A DNA stretch of 64,000 bases. Origin: Verrucolacustris sp044348085. GTDB taxonomy: Bacteria; Verrucomicrobiota; Verrucomicrobiia; Methylacidiphilales; Verrucolacustridaceae. The stretch is taken from contig JBIKTM010000002.1 in the NCBI GenBank assembly GCA_044348085.1, positions 81,233 to 145,232 on the forward strand. The letters run 5' to 3'. The notes under the pieces were generated by a model. It was not told the DNA's origin. It saw only the letters and a list, made by a program, of their open reading frames with translations, and did no database searches. The position numbers were made by a program, and so were the translations under genes. Of the stretch, positions 51,250 through 60,268 are shown piece by piece; position 1 is the first letter of the stretch, and the number at the start of each line of letters is the position of its first letter.

Positions 51250-51900
51250 CTAGATGGCGGGTGAGGGGAGGCGATCGGTAAAGATAGTCTTTGCCGCAGG
51301 AAGTCGGCCTGGGTGCTTCGCCTCGGAGTTCGGGAGTCCTACCGGCAAAACAAGCGCAATCGCCATGTTTTTATCTCCTTCAACACCAATAATTTCCTTA
51401 ACTTTAGACTCATCCCACCCGTTAATATAGCAGGTGGAGTAGCCTTTTGATTGTGCGGCGAGGGCAAGGGTGGTTGCCATAATCATCGCATCTTTAATAG
51501 CGTATTCGCGCTCCCTTTCGGCCAAGCCTTTCTGAAAGCTTGGGGCATTATCGCGAATCCAATCCGCAAATTTTTGGGGCCAAGCTCCTGAGGCGACTCC
51601 TGTACCAAGAATCTCGTCCATATGTTTTTCCCAGCCTCGAATTGAAACGGAGAAAACAAATGTGACTGGGGCTTCGAGAATCTGTTTTTGCCCCCAAGCC
51701 GCAGCGGAAAGAGCCTCTTTCTGGGCCATAGAGCGAATCATAACAACTCGAGTGGGCTGAAAGTTCCACGAGGAGGGAGCATCCTGCATCAAGGAGAGAA
51801 GCTCCTGCAGAACACCCTCTGGGATCGGGTCGTTCTTAAAAGATTTTATACTACGCCGGGCACGGATCGATTCAGCGGTTGTAAGTTCGGATTTGTTCAT
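51250..51900 (-). CDS. Nitroreductase-family protein
   Basis: FMN nitroreductase fold: ESIRARRSIKSFKNDPIPEG at the N-terminus (FMN phosphate contact Arg), LLSLMQDAPSSWNFQPTRVV, and LALAAQSKGYSTCYINGW with VLPVGLPNSEAKHPGR near the end. It probably reduces quinones or nitro compounds with NAD(P)H. I use ATG 51900 (MNKSELTTAE); a frame to 51927 adds nine residues without support. It lies 10 bases before the mnmG start. Confidence 0.85.
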   Translation of the reverse strand: MNKSELTTAESIRARRSIKSFKNDPIPEGVLQELLSLMQDAPSSWNFQPTRVVMIRSMAQKEALSAAAWGQKQILEAPVTFVFSVSIRGWEKHMDEILGTGVASGAWPQKFADWIRDNAPSFQKGLAEREREYAIKDAMIMATTLALAAQSKGYSTCYINGWDESKVKEIIGVEGDKNMAIALVLPVGLPNSEAKHPGRLPAAKTIFTDRLPSPAI

Positions 51901-51972
51901 CACGAAACAGTATCTGAAAAGACCCAAAAATGAAAGCTGGGGGGGACTGCCCCTTGGAGGCCAAGCCCGGTG

Positions 51973-53748
51973 TTATTGTGCTGTGAAAAGCTCTTCGATC
52001 GTGTGGAGATCGGCGTGTTCGGACTGAATAGACCAGAGCTTTGCGTAAAGACCGCCCGAGCAAATCAAAGACTCATGATTTCCGAGCTCAAGGATTCGTC
52101 CTGCATCCACGACTGCAATTTTGTCTGCCTTACGAACGGTCGAAAGCCTATGAGCAACGACAATGCTGGTTCTGCCAGCGAGAAGATGATCTAGGGCCAT
52201 CTGAATCTGCTTTTCGGTTGCTGTATCCACGCTGGCGGTAGCCTCATCGAGAATGAGCACGGGCGGATCCTTAAGCAAAGCTCGTGCAATGGAGAGACGT
52301 TGGCGTTCCCCTGCGCTCAATCGAACCCCCCGCTCGCCGACTTTTGAATTCCACCCATCTGCCAACGCTTGGACAAAGTCTAGGGCGCAGGCGGCACGCA
52401 AAACCTTTTCAATCTCAATATCCGTAGCATGGGGTTTTCCCAACTCAAGGTTTTCACGAATCGTTGCCTGGAACAAAAAGGGCTCCTGAGTCACGACTCC
52501 TACCTCATGACGTAAATCCTTAAGGGAAATTTGGGGCAGGGGGACTCCGTCCAGCAGAACCTCTCCGCTCGTCGGATCGTGAAACCGAGCCACAAGTGTA
52601 GCGAGCGTAGTTTTTCCGGCTCCTGTTGGCCCGACAAGGGCGAGGGAAGTGCCAGCGGGAATTTGGAGATCTATGCCGTGCAAAACCTCTCTGCCCGTTC
52701 GGTAGGTGAAGTGAATATTTTTGAAAATGACCTCCCGAGCCGAACCTTCACGAGGCGGCAAAGCGCGTAATGGGGAAGTGGTAATATGACCGGGTTCAGG
52801 CTCTGCATCTAAAATTGCAAACACGCGTTCCCCTGCGGCTCGTCCCGCTTGAATCAGCTGATTCAAGCTGTGAAGCCGGCCCACAGGTTCGTAGAACATT
52901 CCCACATAAAGCAAAAAGGCTACGAGCTCTCCGACTGCCATTTTCCCTTCGAGAACCGACCTTCCCCCTACCCACAGAACGAGACATGTTCCTGCCGCGG
53001 CAAACCATGCCATAGAAGGGGAGTAAAACGCCCAGGCCTTCATAATCCCCAAAGAGGCGGTGCGAACGTCTTGTGCAACTTTTTCAAAGCGATTCGCGCC
53101 TTCTTCAAGCCAACCATACGTTTTGATCTGCCTCATACCTTGAAGGTGATCCATTAAGAGGGAATTCATGGCCGAGGAGGCTTTTCGCTGGACCCGATAA
53201 CGAGGGTGCGCCGTCAGGGTGTAGTACAATGCACCCGCGGCGAGAAAGGGGATAGGCGCCAAAGACCAGGCGGCGAGAAGGGGATCGATTCGAAAAAGAA
53301 TGATACCGACGCCGAAAAGCTGAAGGAAGGCGATCAGGCCTTGTTCGATTCCGTCGATCAACATTCGCTCCATATTCATCACATCTTCGCTCACCCGAGT
53401 GAGAAGATCCCCGCTGGAACGGTGATCGTACCAAGAGGTAGAAAGGCGCTGAAAGGCGGTGTAAAGATCCCGTCGAAGATCGAGAATCACCTTCTGCTCA
53501 AAAAGATTATTGAGGAGGATTCGGAGAGCATTTAGCCCGTCGCGGCCGAGAAAAACCAGGAGGAGGAGCCCGACCAACCAGGGGAGCCTGTCTCCTTGGC
53601 CTTTGGCGATGACGTCATCAATCAGAACTCCCGTGAGGCGGGGATAAACTAGCCCCAGCAACGTCGAAAGAAGGGCCGCAGAAATCGTTCCAATTGCATA
53701 TCCAGGATATTTGCGAAGGTAGCTGGCAATACGCAGGGCAGTGGACAT
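51973..53748 (-). CDS. ABC-type exporter, MsbA-like
   Basis: A 591-residue half-transporter: membrane helices in residues about 15-300 (YAIGTISAALLSTLLGLVYP, LVGLLLLVFLGRDGLN), then an NBD with Walker A LVGPTGAGKTTLATLVARF near residue 373, signature RLSAGERQRLSIARAL near 477 (LSAGE in place of LSGGQ), and Walker B VLILDEATASVDTATE. It is probably a homodimeric lipid or drug exporter in the inner membrane. It could be the lipid A flippase, but that is not decided by sequence. Confidence 0.85.
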   Translation of the reverse strand: MSTALRIASYLRKYPGYAIGTISAALLSTLLGLVYPRLTGVLIDDVIAKGQGDRLPWLVGLLLLVFLGRDGLNALRILLNNLFEQKVILDLRRDLYTAFQRLSTSWYDHRSSGDLLTRVSEDVMNMERMLIDGIEQGLIAFLQLFGVGIILFRIDPLLAAWSLAPIPFLAAGALYYTLTAHPRYRVQRKASSAMNSLLMDHLQGMRQIKTYGWLEEGANRFEKVAQDVRTASLGIMKAWAFYSPSMAWFAAAGTCLVLWVGGRSVLEGKMAVGELVAFLLYVGMFYEPVGRLHSLNQLIQAGRAAGERVFAILDAEPEPGHITTSPLRALPPREGSAREVIFKNIHFTYRTGREVLHGIDLQIPAGTSLALVGPTGAGKTTLATLVARFHDPTSGEVLLDGVPLPQISLKDLRHEVGVVTQEPFLFQATIRENLELGKPHATDIEIEKVLRAACALDFVQALADGWNSKVGERGVRLSAGERQRLSIARALLKDPPVLILDEATASVDTATEKQIQMALDHLLAGRTSIVVAHRLSTVRKADKIAVVDAGRILELGNHESLICSGGLYAKLWSIQSEHADLHTIEELFTAQ

Positions 53749-53797
53749 GGGTCGAAAGAGTAGCCCGATCCGCTCGGGTAGCCAATGAGAGAGGAAA

Positions 53798-54760
53798 CTA
53801 GGCGGCTTGGGCGAGTCCTAAAGTTTTCAAAAGAGCGCGATCGTCCGACTCCTCGGGGTTGGGTGCGGTCAGGAGTTTGTCTCCAAAAAAGATGGAGTTT
53901 GCGCCTGCGTAGAAACAGAGCGCTTGGGCTTCGCGGGTCAGAACCGTGCGACCCGCACTTAGTCTGATTCGAGCCCTAGGAAGGGCGATTCGGGTCGTGG
54001 CGATGAGTCGGACCAGCTCGAACACATCAACGGGTTTTTGGTCTGCGAGGGGAGTGCCCTCTTGGGGCATGAGACAGTTGATCGGAACACTTTCAGGGGA
54101 GGGGTCAAAACCACATAGAACTTCGAGCATTTTAAGGCGATCGTCCTCCGTCTCTCCCATCCCAAGGATGGCTCCACAGCAAACTGCCATACCCGCTTTT
54201 TGCACGGAGCGAATTGTCCTTAGGCGATCTTCAAAAGAGTGAGTCGTAACGATGTTGCGATAGTGGTCAGGGGAGGTGTCGAGGTTGTGATTGTAGGCGG
54301 TCACTCCGGCATCTTTGAGTTGGCGGGCAGCCTCGTCGGTGAGTTGGCCCAGTGTGACACAAACCTCCATGCCAAGCTGTTTCACGTCCCGCACGATATT
54401 AAGAACTGACTCGAACTTGGCCTCGCCTTCGCGAACCCCCTTCCACGCCGCCCCCATACAGAAGCGCCCAGCGCCTGCAGCTTTGGCCTCGCGCGCTTCC
54501 GCTAGAACCGCATCCCGCTCCATCAGTAGTTGGGCTTTTATCCCTGTTGTGTAGCGCGCACTTTGGGCGCAGTAACCGCAGTCCTCACTGCAACCCCCCG
54601 TTTTGATACTCAGCAGGCGACACAGTTGAACCCCTTCTTTTTCGGCCCAATGCTCTCGATGAACAGCGCGAGAGTTGTCCAAGAGGGTGAAAAGAGGCTG
54701 ACGATAGATTGGGGAAAGCTGGGAAAAGAGTTTGGGGGTATTTTTGCCAAGAGAAGCCAT
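53798..54760 (-). CDS. bioB: Biotin synthase
   Basis: A 320-residue radical SAM enzyme: SIKTGGCSEDCGYCAQSARY carries the CxxxCxxC cluster motif, with GVTAYNHNLDTSPDHYRNIV, ILGMGETEDDRLKMLEVL and RIRLSAGRTVLTREAQAL. It inserts sulfur into dethiobiotin. No other bio genes are adjacent. It is divergent from the thioredoxin-like gene, with 76 bases between the starts. Confidence 0.96.
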   Translation of the reverse strand: MASLGKNTPKLFSQLSPIYRQPLFTLLDNSRAVHREHWAEKEGVQLCRLLSIKTGGCSEDCGYCAQSARYTTGIKAQLLMERDAVLAEAREAKAAGAGRFCMGAAWKGVREGEAKFESVLNIVRDVKQLGMEVCVTLGQLTDEAARQLKDAGVTAYNHNLDTSPDHYRNIVTTHSFEDRLRTIRSVQKAGMAVCCGAILGMGETEDDRLKMLEVLCGFDPSPESVPINCLMPQEGTPLADQKPVDVFELVRLIATTRIALPRARIRLSAGRTVLTREAQALCFYAGANSIFFGDKLLTAPNPEESDDRALLKTLGLAQAA

Positions 54761-54836
54761 CCCGTGAAGGTGGCGAAAAGCTGGGATAAGGTCAAAAACT
54801 GATTGCGTACAGGGGCCATGAGAGGAGAATTAACCA

Positions 54837-55361
54837 ATGACAAAACAGATTAAATTCACACTGCTTCTTGTGGCCTTACTCGGGCTTCATGCTCCCTTGT
54901 CGGTCCGTGCGGACTACTTTGGCAAACTGGAGCCCCGACTCATTCAGGTAACCAACGGAAAAAAGAGTGACTATAAAAAACCCTCTACCAGTCCAAAATA
55001 TGTCGCCATTTACTACTCGGCGCACTGGTGTCCTCCCTGCCGGGCTTTCACCCCGAAACTTGTGGAGTGGTATAAAGAATTCAAGCCGAAGCATGAGGAT
55101 TTTGAGTTGGTGTTTGCAAGTAGCGATAAATCGGAAGAGGCCCAGATCGAATATATGAAAGAAACGGGCATGCCGTGGCCTGCCATGAAGTTTGGAACCA
55201 GCAAAGGCCCGGAGGTTGGAAAGTATGCAGCGAGCGGAATCCCTTATTTGGTTTTGATCGACCAGAATGGCAAGGACCTAACAGGGCAAAAAGATAACGA
55301 GTGGCAACATCCTCAAGGAGTTCTTCCCAAGATTGAAGAGATTGTTGGAGGCAAAAAGTAG
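54837..55361 (+). CDS. Secreted thioredoxin-like protein (nucleoredoxin/TlpA type)
   Basis: A 174-residue protein with a signal peptide (FTLLLVALLGLHAPLSVRA). The thioredoxin fold is shown by VAIYYSAHWCPPCRAFTPKLVEWYKEF with the CPPC active site near residue 65, VFASSDKSEEAQIEYMKETG and SGIPYLVLIDQNGKDL with the cis-Pro. The wording resembles nucleoredoxin-like/tryparedoxin domains. It probably handles disulfides in the periplasm. Its stop overlaps the next start by 1 base. Confidence 0.88.
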   Translation: MTKQIKFTLLLVALLGLHAPLSVRADYFGKLEPRLIQVTNGKKSDYKKPSTSPKYVAIYYSAHWCPPCRAFTPKLVEWYKEFKPKHEDFELVFASSDKSEEAQIEYMKETGMPWPAMKFGTSKGPEVGKYAASGIPYLVLIDQNGKDLTGQKDNEWQHPQGVLPKIEEIVGGKK

Positions 55362-55636
55362 TGCGTCACGTTTTCTCCCTGTGCCTTTTGCTGGCCTTAC
55401 CCGTTGCTGCTTGGTCGGAGAGCTACGCTGATTATGTGGCCAGTCATAAGCGGATCCAGAAGATGGTCAATCCGATGAATGTGCCTGTCGCAAATGCCCT
55501 GAATGACCAGTGGGATGCAAACCCACAATATGCCAACCCGAACGACCGAGTTTCGACTCCTGGACCTAAAAAATTCTATATTAAGTCGTCCCGTGACGAT
55601 CAGGGGCGGGTGACCTGCATTCCAAGGCCTAGATAG
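55361..55636 (+). CDS. Small secreted protein of unknown function
   Basis: A 91-residue protein from a GTG at 55361 that shares one base with the TAG of the thioredoxin-like gene. The signal peptide is VFSLCLLLALPVAAWSESYA. The mature part is polar and Asn/Pro-rich (MVNPMNVPVANALNDQWDAN, PQYANPNDRVSTPGPKKF) with a single Cys near the C-terminus (GRVTCIPRP). Tight coupling to the thioredoxin suggests it is a substrate or partner. No family recognised. Confidence 0.65.
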   Translation: MRHVFSLCLLLALPVAAWSESYADYVASHKRIQKMVNPMNVPVANALNDQWDANPQYANPNDRVSTPGPKKFYIKSSRDDQGRVTCIPRPR

Positions 55637-56385
55637 TTCCCCACGGGGGTAAACCTCCCGAATCGTTCAAGGCCATGACAAAGCTTGGTCATCCGACGAA
55701 TTCTTTCTGCCTGAGGACGGCGGGTTAGCCAACGAGGCATTTCAGGCTCAGGCAAAGCAGAAAGCTCCCAGGGGTGGAAATAGAGACAAAGGAGTCCGTC
55801 GTGCTGGAGAACTTGCGAACACAAAGCCAAGTAGATGGGCAAAGGCAAAATATGGAAACTGGCCCAAAACAGGGGAAAGCGGATTCCTGGCAAGACTGCG
55901 GCAGGGACTTCCCAAAGCGAACCGATCTGAAACGGCCGACGCGGTTCCCGCCGGTGATCATACCGACCCGGAATCCAAGTCGGGTTCAGAGATGCATCAT
56001 AACGAAATCCAGCCTGGGTAATCTCCTCTTTGTTGATTTTTCGAAGCCGTGGAGAACGAAAGCCCACCACCCCCTTACCGGAAATCTCTTGTAAAAGGGT
56101 GCGGCTGCTCAAAAGTTGGAGATCGTCTCCCAGACGGTGAGACCACCCGTGGGAAGCGATCTCATGGCCTCGCGCCGACGTTTCACGAAGAAGTTCGGGA
56201 GCAAACTGAGCGAGCCGGGCGGTACAAAACGTCGTACCTGGAAATTTCCACTCCTTAGTAAGGCCCAGCCACTCCTCCCAAATTTCCCGTCCCCGGCTCA
56301 ATCCGTGATCGGTCAGGGGAGGGGCTCCAAAATCGGCCGGTGCGTCATACTCCTCAACATCCCACGTCAGGAGGATGGAGTTCAT
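55600..56385 (-). CDS. Polysaccharide deacetylase-family protein (NodB fold)
   Basis: A 261-residue protein: MNSILLTWDVEEYDAPADFG with the acidic metal motif, FPGTTFCTARLAQFAPELL, HEIASHGWSHRLGDDLQLLS with the His metal ligands, and GFRSPRLRKIN. It should remove N-acetyl groups from a sugar. ATG 56385 overlaps the GT2 stop as ATGA; the longer frame to 56550 would overlap that gene widely. It converges on the small secreted gene, overlapping by 37 bases at the 3' ends. Confidence 0.8.
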   Translation of the reverse strand: MNSILLTWDVEEYDAPADFGAPPLTDHGLSRGREIWEEWLGLTKEWKFPGTTFCTARLAQFAPELLRETSARGHEIASHGWSHRLGDDLQLLSSRTLLQEISGKGVVGFRSPRLRKINKEEITQAGFRYDASLNPTWIPGRYDHRREPRRPFQIGSLWEVPAAVLPGIRFPLFWASFHILPLPIYLALCSQVLQHDGLLCLYFHPWELSALPEPEMPRWLTRRPQAERIRRMTKLCHGLERFGRFTPVGNYLGLGMQVTRP

Positions 56386-57122
56386 TCGCGAAAGCGGTAG
56401 GCCCCCGTCCACGACCACCAACGGATCAAAAGAAGCTCCTTGAAACATCCAAGAGAGTCGCAAAGAAGCTTCACGCGGGAGGTCTTGTAGGTGTGCCGGG
56501 CTGAGACCTGAGCAGGGATCTGTCCCACGCGCAGGCCGAGCTTGCGACACAGGTAGAGAAGTTCCACATCGAAGGCAAAGTCGGTAAGCTTTTGTTTTGC
56601 GAAGAGCCGTTCGGCTGCTTCGCGTTGAAACCCCTTCAAGCCTGCTTGGGTATCTGGGTAGTCGATTCCAAGGAGATAACAGGCCAAGCGGTTAAATCCC
56701 CACCCCAAAAAAGCTCGTCGGGCAGGCAGGCCCCCGTGTGCCTGTGGGGCCATGGAACGAGAACCAATGACCACATCGTAGTCGTTGAGGGACTCCGCCA
56801 GCGGAGTCAGGTGGTCGATCGAATAAGCCAAATCTCCATCCATAAACATCAGGCGCTCCTCCTTGGCTCCTTGAAACCCTTGCCGTATTGCCATCCCTTT
56901 GCCGCCATTTTTAGGCAGGATTTTTACTTCTGCATTTTTGAGTGGTTTCAACTGCTGCTTGAAGGCGTCCCCTGTACCATCCTTGGACCCATCATCGACA
57001 ACGACCACCCGTAATTGCGGATTTGTACGGATCGCTTCCTCCAAGACTTCAGAAACATCCTTCACGAGATGTCTTTCGTTGTAAACTGGAACGACGAGCC
57101 TCTGGTTCAGGGTCGAATTCAT
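56382..57122 (-). CDS. GT2 glycosyltransferase, dolichyl-phosphate mannosyltransferase-like
   Basis: GT-A fold: LVVPVYNERHLVKDVSEVLE, LRVVVVDDGSKDGTGDAFKQ, NGGKGMAIRQGFQGAKEERLMFMDGDLAYSIDH with the DxD motif, and VIGSRSMAPQAHGG. At 246 residues it lacks membrane helices, like DPM1-type soluble enzymes. It probably loads a sugar onto polyprenyl phosphate. It is coupled to the deacetylase that follows (ATGA). Confidence 0.85.
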   Translation of the reverse strand: MNSTLNQRLVVPVYNERHLVKDVSEVLEEAIRTNPQLRVVVVDDGSKDGTGDAFKQQLKPLKNAEVKILPKNGGKGMAIRQGFQGAKEERLMFMDGDLAYSIDHLTPLAESLNDYDVVIGSRSMAPQAHGGLPARRAFLGWGFNRLACYLLGIDYPDTQAGLKGFQREAAERLFAKQKLTDFAFDVELLYLCRKLGLRVGQIPAQVSARHTYKTSRVKLLCDSLGCFKELLLIRWWSWTGAYRFRE

Positions 57123-57241
57123 GAAGCAGGGGGCTACGCTAACAGACCTTATTATCTCAAGGCTATGGAATTAGTAATGCAAATATATCTATGTAATTAG
57201 ACTGTGTGGCCAGCGCGGCGCTGCAGTATCAAGGGCTGCTT

Positions 57242-57976
57242 TTAGAACAACTTTCGCAAAAGATTTTTAAGATTTCGGCTTTCGTAACGAGCCGTCCACC
57301 TCTTTAACTCAAATAGGGGGGTATTAGGCAAATTGACGCCGCGGTGCATTGTGACGGCGGTTTTGAATCCGGCCTCACGAACCAGCTCAACAGTAGTTTG
57401 ATTATAGTCTCCATAGGGATAGGCGAAATGGTCCATAGGAAGGCCGAAGCGATCTTCCAACTTTTTTTTGCTCGCGAAGATTTCTTCCTTGGCCTGATCG
57501 CGCGAAAGAAAGGAAAGTCGAGGATGAGTACAGGTGTGGGCGCCAATCTGATTACCTGCAGCCAGCCACTCACGAACCTGCGACTCGTCCATTAGGGGAT
57601 CCGCCTCTCCACCCTCCCGCGCTTCCCAATCACTCGTTTGGCCGAGCCGATCTGCCACAAGATAGTTGATGGCTTGGACCCCGACTTTTTTCATCAAAGG
57701 AACAGCTTCGATCAGGTTGCTCACAAAGCCGTCGTCAAAGGTGATCGTGATTGTTTCTTTTTGTGAAAAAGCAGAACAACCAAGAAAAGAAGCGGTTAGG
57801 CCTGCCTGCTTAATTTCACTCATCTGACGCAAAAAGAGTTTTGGCTCCAAATAAAGACCCTTGATCCGAGCCTGTTTCGGGGGCGGAGCAATCTTATGAT
57901 AACAAAGAATCGGGTGTCCCTCTTGAAAAAGACCCCGAAACGGGGCGAGCTCGGTGTAGTAGTCGGGCAGAGTCAT
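57242..57976 (-). CDS. Polysaccharide deacetylase-family protein
   Basis: A 244-residue NodB-fold protein: ILCYHKIAPPPKQARIKGLY, ETITITFDDGFVSNLIEAVP with the metal-binding Asp pair, NQIGAHTCTHPRLSFLSRDQ with the His ligands, and FAYPYGDYNQTTVELVREAG. It differs from the deacetylase at 55600 and is closer to the PgaB/IcaB-like or chitooligosaccharide deacetylase group. It lies 10 bases downstream of the GT9 gene. Confidence 0.87.
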   Translation of the reverse strand: MTLPDYYTELAPFRGLFQEGHPILCYHKIAPPPKQARIKGLYLEPKLFLRQMSEIKQAGLTASFLGCSAFSQKETITITFDDGFVSNLIEAVPLMKKVGVQAINYLVADRLGQTSDWEAREGGEADPLMDESQVREWLAAGNQIGAHTCTHPRLSFLSRDQAKEEIFASKKKLEDRFGLPMDHFAYPYGDYNQTTVELVREAGFKTAVTMHRGVNLPNTPLFELKRWTARYESRNLKNLLRKLF

Positions 57977-57986
57977 GCGCCTTAAC

Positions 57987-59024
57987 TTATAATTTTTCGC
58001 CCAAGGCCGCGAGTACGGCTTGCGCCACCTCTTGGGGTGTAATTAGCGACAAGCAGAGGGGTCGACTTTCAAAGCACTTATTTTGACCTGTCTCGTTACA
58101 CGGACATTTTTTTATGAGAGCACGATGCTTCGAACCGCGAGGAACCCAACCTGGTCGACCGACCGACTCACGAAAAAGAGAGACCGTGGGTTTGCCGAGC
58201 GCCATAGCCAGATGGAGAACACCCGAGTCGAGACCCACATGCAAAGTCGCGCGCTCAAGAAGAGCGGCCAACCGGGGCATCGGCATGGGATTGAAAAAGA
58301 TTTGAAGCCTTTCATCCTGAACTAATGAAACGAGATCGGATTGTCGGGCGATTTCCCGCTCCGACCCGGACCCGGTAGAAACAAACTTGGTTTGCGGCGA
58401 TTTCTTCCAAACCTGCCGGAGGGTTTCCGCCCAGAAATCGAGAGGCCACTCATTCAGGGGTGAGCTGGCGGCGCTGATCGAAAAATGGATAGTTGAGACG
58501 GAGATCTGGCTCGTGGCCCACGAGTGATCATCCAATGGAATCTGCCACGCCCAACCTGGGTTGCTCCCCAACCAACCCAACTCCTGAAGGACAGAGAGTC
58601 TTTGTATATACACGGGGTTCGCTCGGTCCCTCTGGGAGATCGTCTGGGTGAGCCGGCTTCTCGCAAACCAGGAGTTTCGACCCGTGAGATGGGCGATGCG
58701 ATCACGGGCGCCACTCCAGCCTGAACAAAAAAGATTTCGGTCTGAGCCCACAAAGGATATTGCCCCGTCATACTTCTGCGCGCGGATATCCCTAAGTGTT
58801 TCTAAGTGCCGCCAGGGAGGGGGACTAGGTTTGCGAAGAGGAACCACCCACGCTCGATTCACATCGGGAACCATTCGAAGGAGGTCTTGGCCGACATTTG
58901 TAGTCAGGACATCCACCTGCGCCCCAGCTTGGGCGAGTGCGCGTATCGCGGGGATTGAGTGGACGGTATCACCCAAAAAACCAAGGTCTACTAGCAGGAC
59001 CTTTTTCCATGAGGGAAGGGGCAT
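57987..59024 (-). CDS. GT9 glycosyltransferase (ADP-heptose:LPS heptosyltransferase-like)
   Basis: A 345-residue GT-B enzyme of family 9: VLLVDLGFLGDTVHSIPAIRAL at the start, FVGSDRNLFCSGWSGARDRI, and the family motif HVGLDSGVLHLAMALGKPTVSLF. A Cys-rich end (KKCPCNETGQNKCFES) is common in WaaF/RfaF relatives. It adds heptose or a related sugar to the lipopolysaccharide inner core. It is the first gene of a four-gene envelope cluster read to 55600. Confidence 0.87.
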   Translation of the reverse strand: MPLPSWKKVLLVDLGFLGDTVHSIPAIRALAQAGAQVDVLTTNVGQDLLRMVPDVNRAWVVPLRKPSPPPWRHLETLRDIRAQKYDGAISFVGSDRNLFCSGWSGARDRIAHLTGRNSWFARSRLTQTISQRDRANPVYIQRLSVLQELGWLGSNPGWAWQIPLDDHSWATSQISVSTIHFSISAASSPLNEWPLDFWAETLRQVWKKSPQTKFVSTGSGSEREIARQSDLVSLVQDERLQIFFNPMPMPRLAALLERATLHVGLDSGVLHLAMALGKPTVSLFRESVGRPGWVPRGSKHRALIKKCPCNETGQNKCFESRPLCLSLITPQEVAQAVLAALGEKL

Positions 59025-59110
59025 AGGGGTAGTTTCGGGCAGAGATCAGAAATGGCCAACCCAGAAACGCCGTCTTGGCCGAATCGAAAAAATGGAACAA
59101 GATCCTCGAG

Positions 59111-59596
59111 ATGCGAAAAAGCCCGCTTCCTTATGTGTTTGAATATGCGAGCAATTTGAAGGCCGACCCCAAAAAGGTGTTCGCCTTTCATCTTGAGCCC
59201 AAAAACATCTCCCGTGTGAGCCCGAGCTGGATTCGCGTGATTTCTTTGGAGTCTCCCAGCCCGATTGTTGAGGGATCCAAGATTCGACTCCGCGTCGCTT
59301 CCTTGGGCATTCCACAGTCGTGGGAGGTGACGGTTCGGGTGGTAAACGATTTTTCGGGGACACCGGGTTGCGCCCGCATTTTAGATGTGGCGGACAAAAG
59401 TCCTTTCCCGCTCTGGCGCCATCTTCACGAGTTTTGGGCTGCGCCAGACGGCACAACGGGGTTGGTGGACCGGATTGAGTTTCTTCCTCCAGGGGGAGTG
59501 CTGGGACGCCTCCTCCTACCTTTCATCCAAAAGTTTTTTCTCGTTCTATTTCGTGCACGGCACGAGGCCACCCGCAAGATATTCGAAATCTCTTAA
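59111..59596 (+). CDS. SRPBCC-superfamily protein
   Basis: The sequence LPYVFEYASNLKADPKKVFAF followed by an alternating beta pattern (IRVISLESPSPIVEGSKIRL, WEVTVRVVNDFSG) and a C-terminal helix (LGRLLLPFIQKFFLVLF) fits the START/SRPBCC ligand-binding fold. I use ATG 59111 (161 residues); a TTG at 59075 would add 12. The ligand is unknown. Its end overlaps the convergent RNase H-like gene by 4 bases. Confidence 0.7.
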   Translation: MRKSPLPYVFEYASNLKADPKKVFAFHLEPKNISRVSPSWIRVISLESPSPIVEGSKIRLRVASLGIPQSWEVTVRVVNDFSGTPGCARILDVADKSPFPLWRHLHEFWAAPDGTTGLVDRIEFLPPGGVLGRLLLPFIQKFFLVLFRARHEATRKIFEIS

Positions 59597-60168
59597 GCCG
59601 GTCGAAGAATGTGTTCAACGGGCCCAATTTTTGCCCAGTCGACGGCGACAGATTGTTTTAGAAATGTTTTGTGGCTGACGTAACTCACTTTGCCGGTTCG
59701 AACCCCGTGTTCATGGACGAGGCGGGTTGTTTTTACATCGAAGCAGCAGTATTCAGCCACCTTGGCCTGTTGGCCCTCTCTCCACCACTGAATCGCCTCC
59801 ATCCCTGAGGCGGTTTTTTTTACTCCACAAGTTGCCTCGGCCACCGCATCCAATCCGACGCGATGTTTGATCCTTTCTTCGATACTGACCATGAGGTCGA
59901 GGGTGGGAACGGCAGAAAAATCGAATACGGAGTAAGCCGCCAGAACTGTATAATCAAACCGTAACACATTAAACCCGACGACGAGATCGGCCCTGCGCAG
60001 GTCGGCGATCAGACGATCCACATCTTTCTCCAAATAAATTTCATACTCGCCCTTGGCGGAGTGGTAGAGGACTGCCACGGAGATGCCCATTCGATCGATA
60101 TGACCCCAACCGCCGACCTCGGCTGCGCTTTTCTGCGTTTCCAAATCGAAATAAACAATGTTGCCCAT
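59593..60168 (-). CDS. RNase H-like/DnaQ-type 3'-5' exonuclease domain protein
   Basis: A 191-residue protein: IVYFDLETQKSAAEVGG (ExoI Asp-Glu), DLVVGFNVLRFDYTVLAAYS (ExoII Asp), LDLMVSIEERI, and VAEYCCFDVKTTRLVHEHG (ExoIII Asp). This is the YprB-type RNase H-like fold. It is probably a nuclease or nuclease-derived protein. Start ATG 60168; divergent from the kinase gene, 100 bases apart. Confidence 0.8.
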   Translation of the reverse strand: MGNIVYFDLETQKSAAEVGGWGHIDRMGISVAVLYHSAKGEYEIYLEKDVDRLIADLRRADLVVGFNVLRFDYTVLAAYSVFDFSAVPTLDLMVSIEERIKHRVGLDAVAEATCGVKKTASGMEAIQWWREGQQAKVAEYCCFDVKTTRLVHEHGVRTGKVSYVSHKTFLKQSVAVDWAKIGPVEHILRPA

Positions 60169-60268
60169 GCCTTTTTAGGAAATCGCAGGTTGGGCGGAAA
60201 AGGCAACCGCTTTTCACCACTTAGGTTTGGCTTGTTATTTTAGCTCCCCGAGGTTATAACGACAGGCT

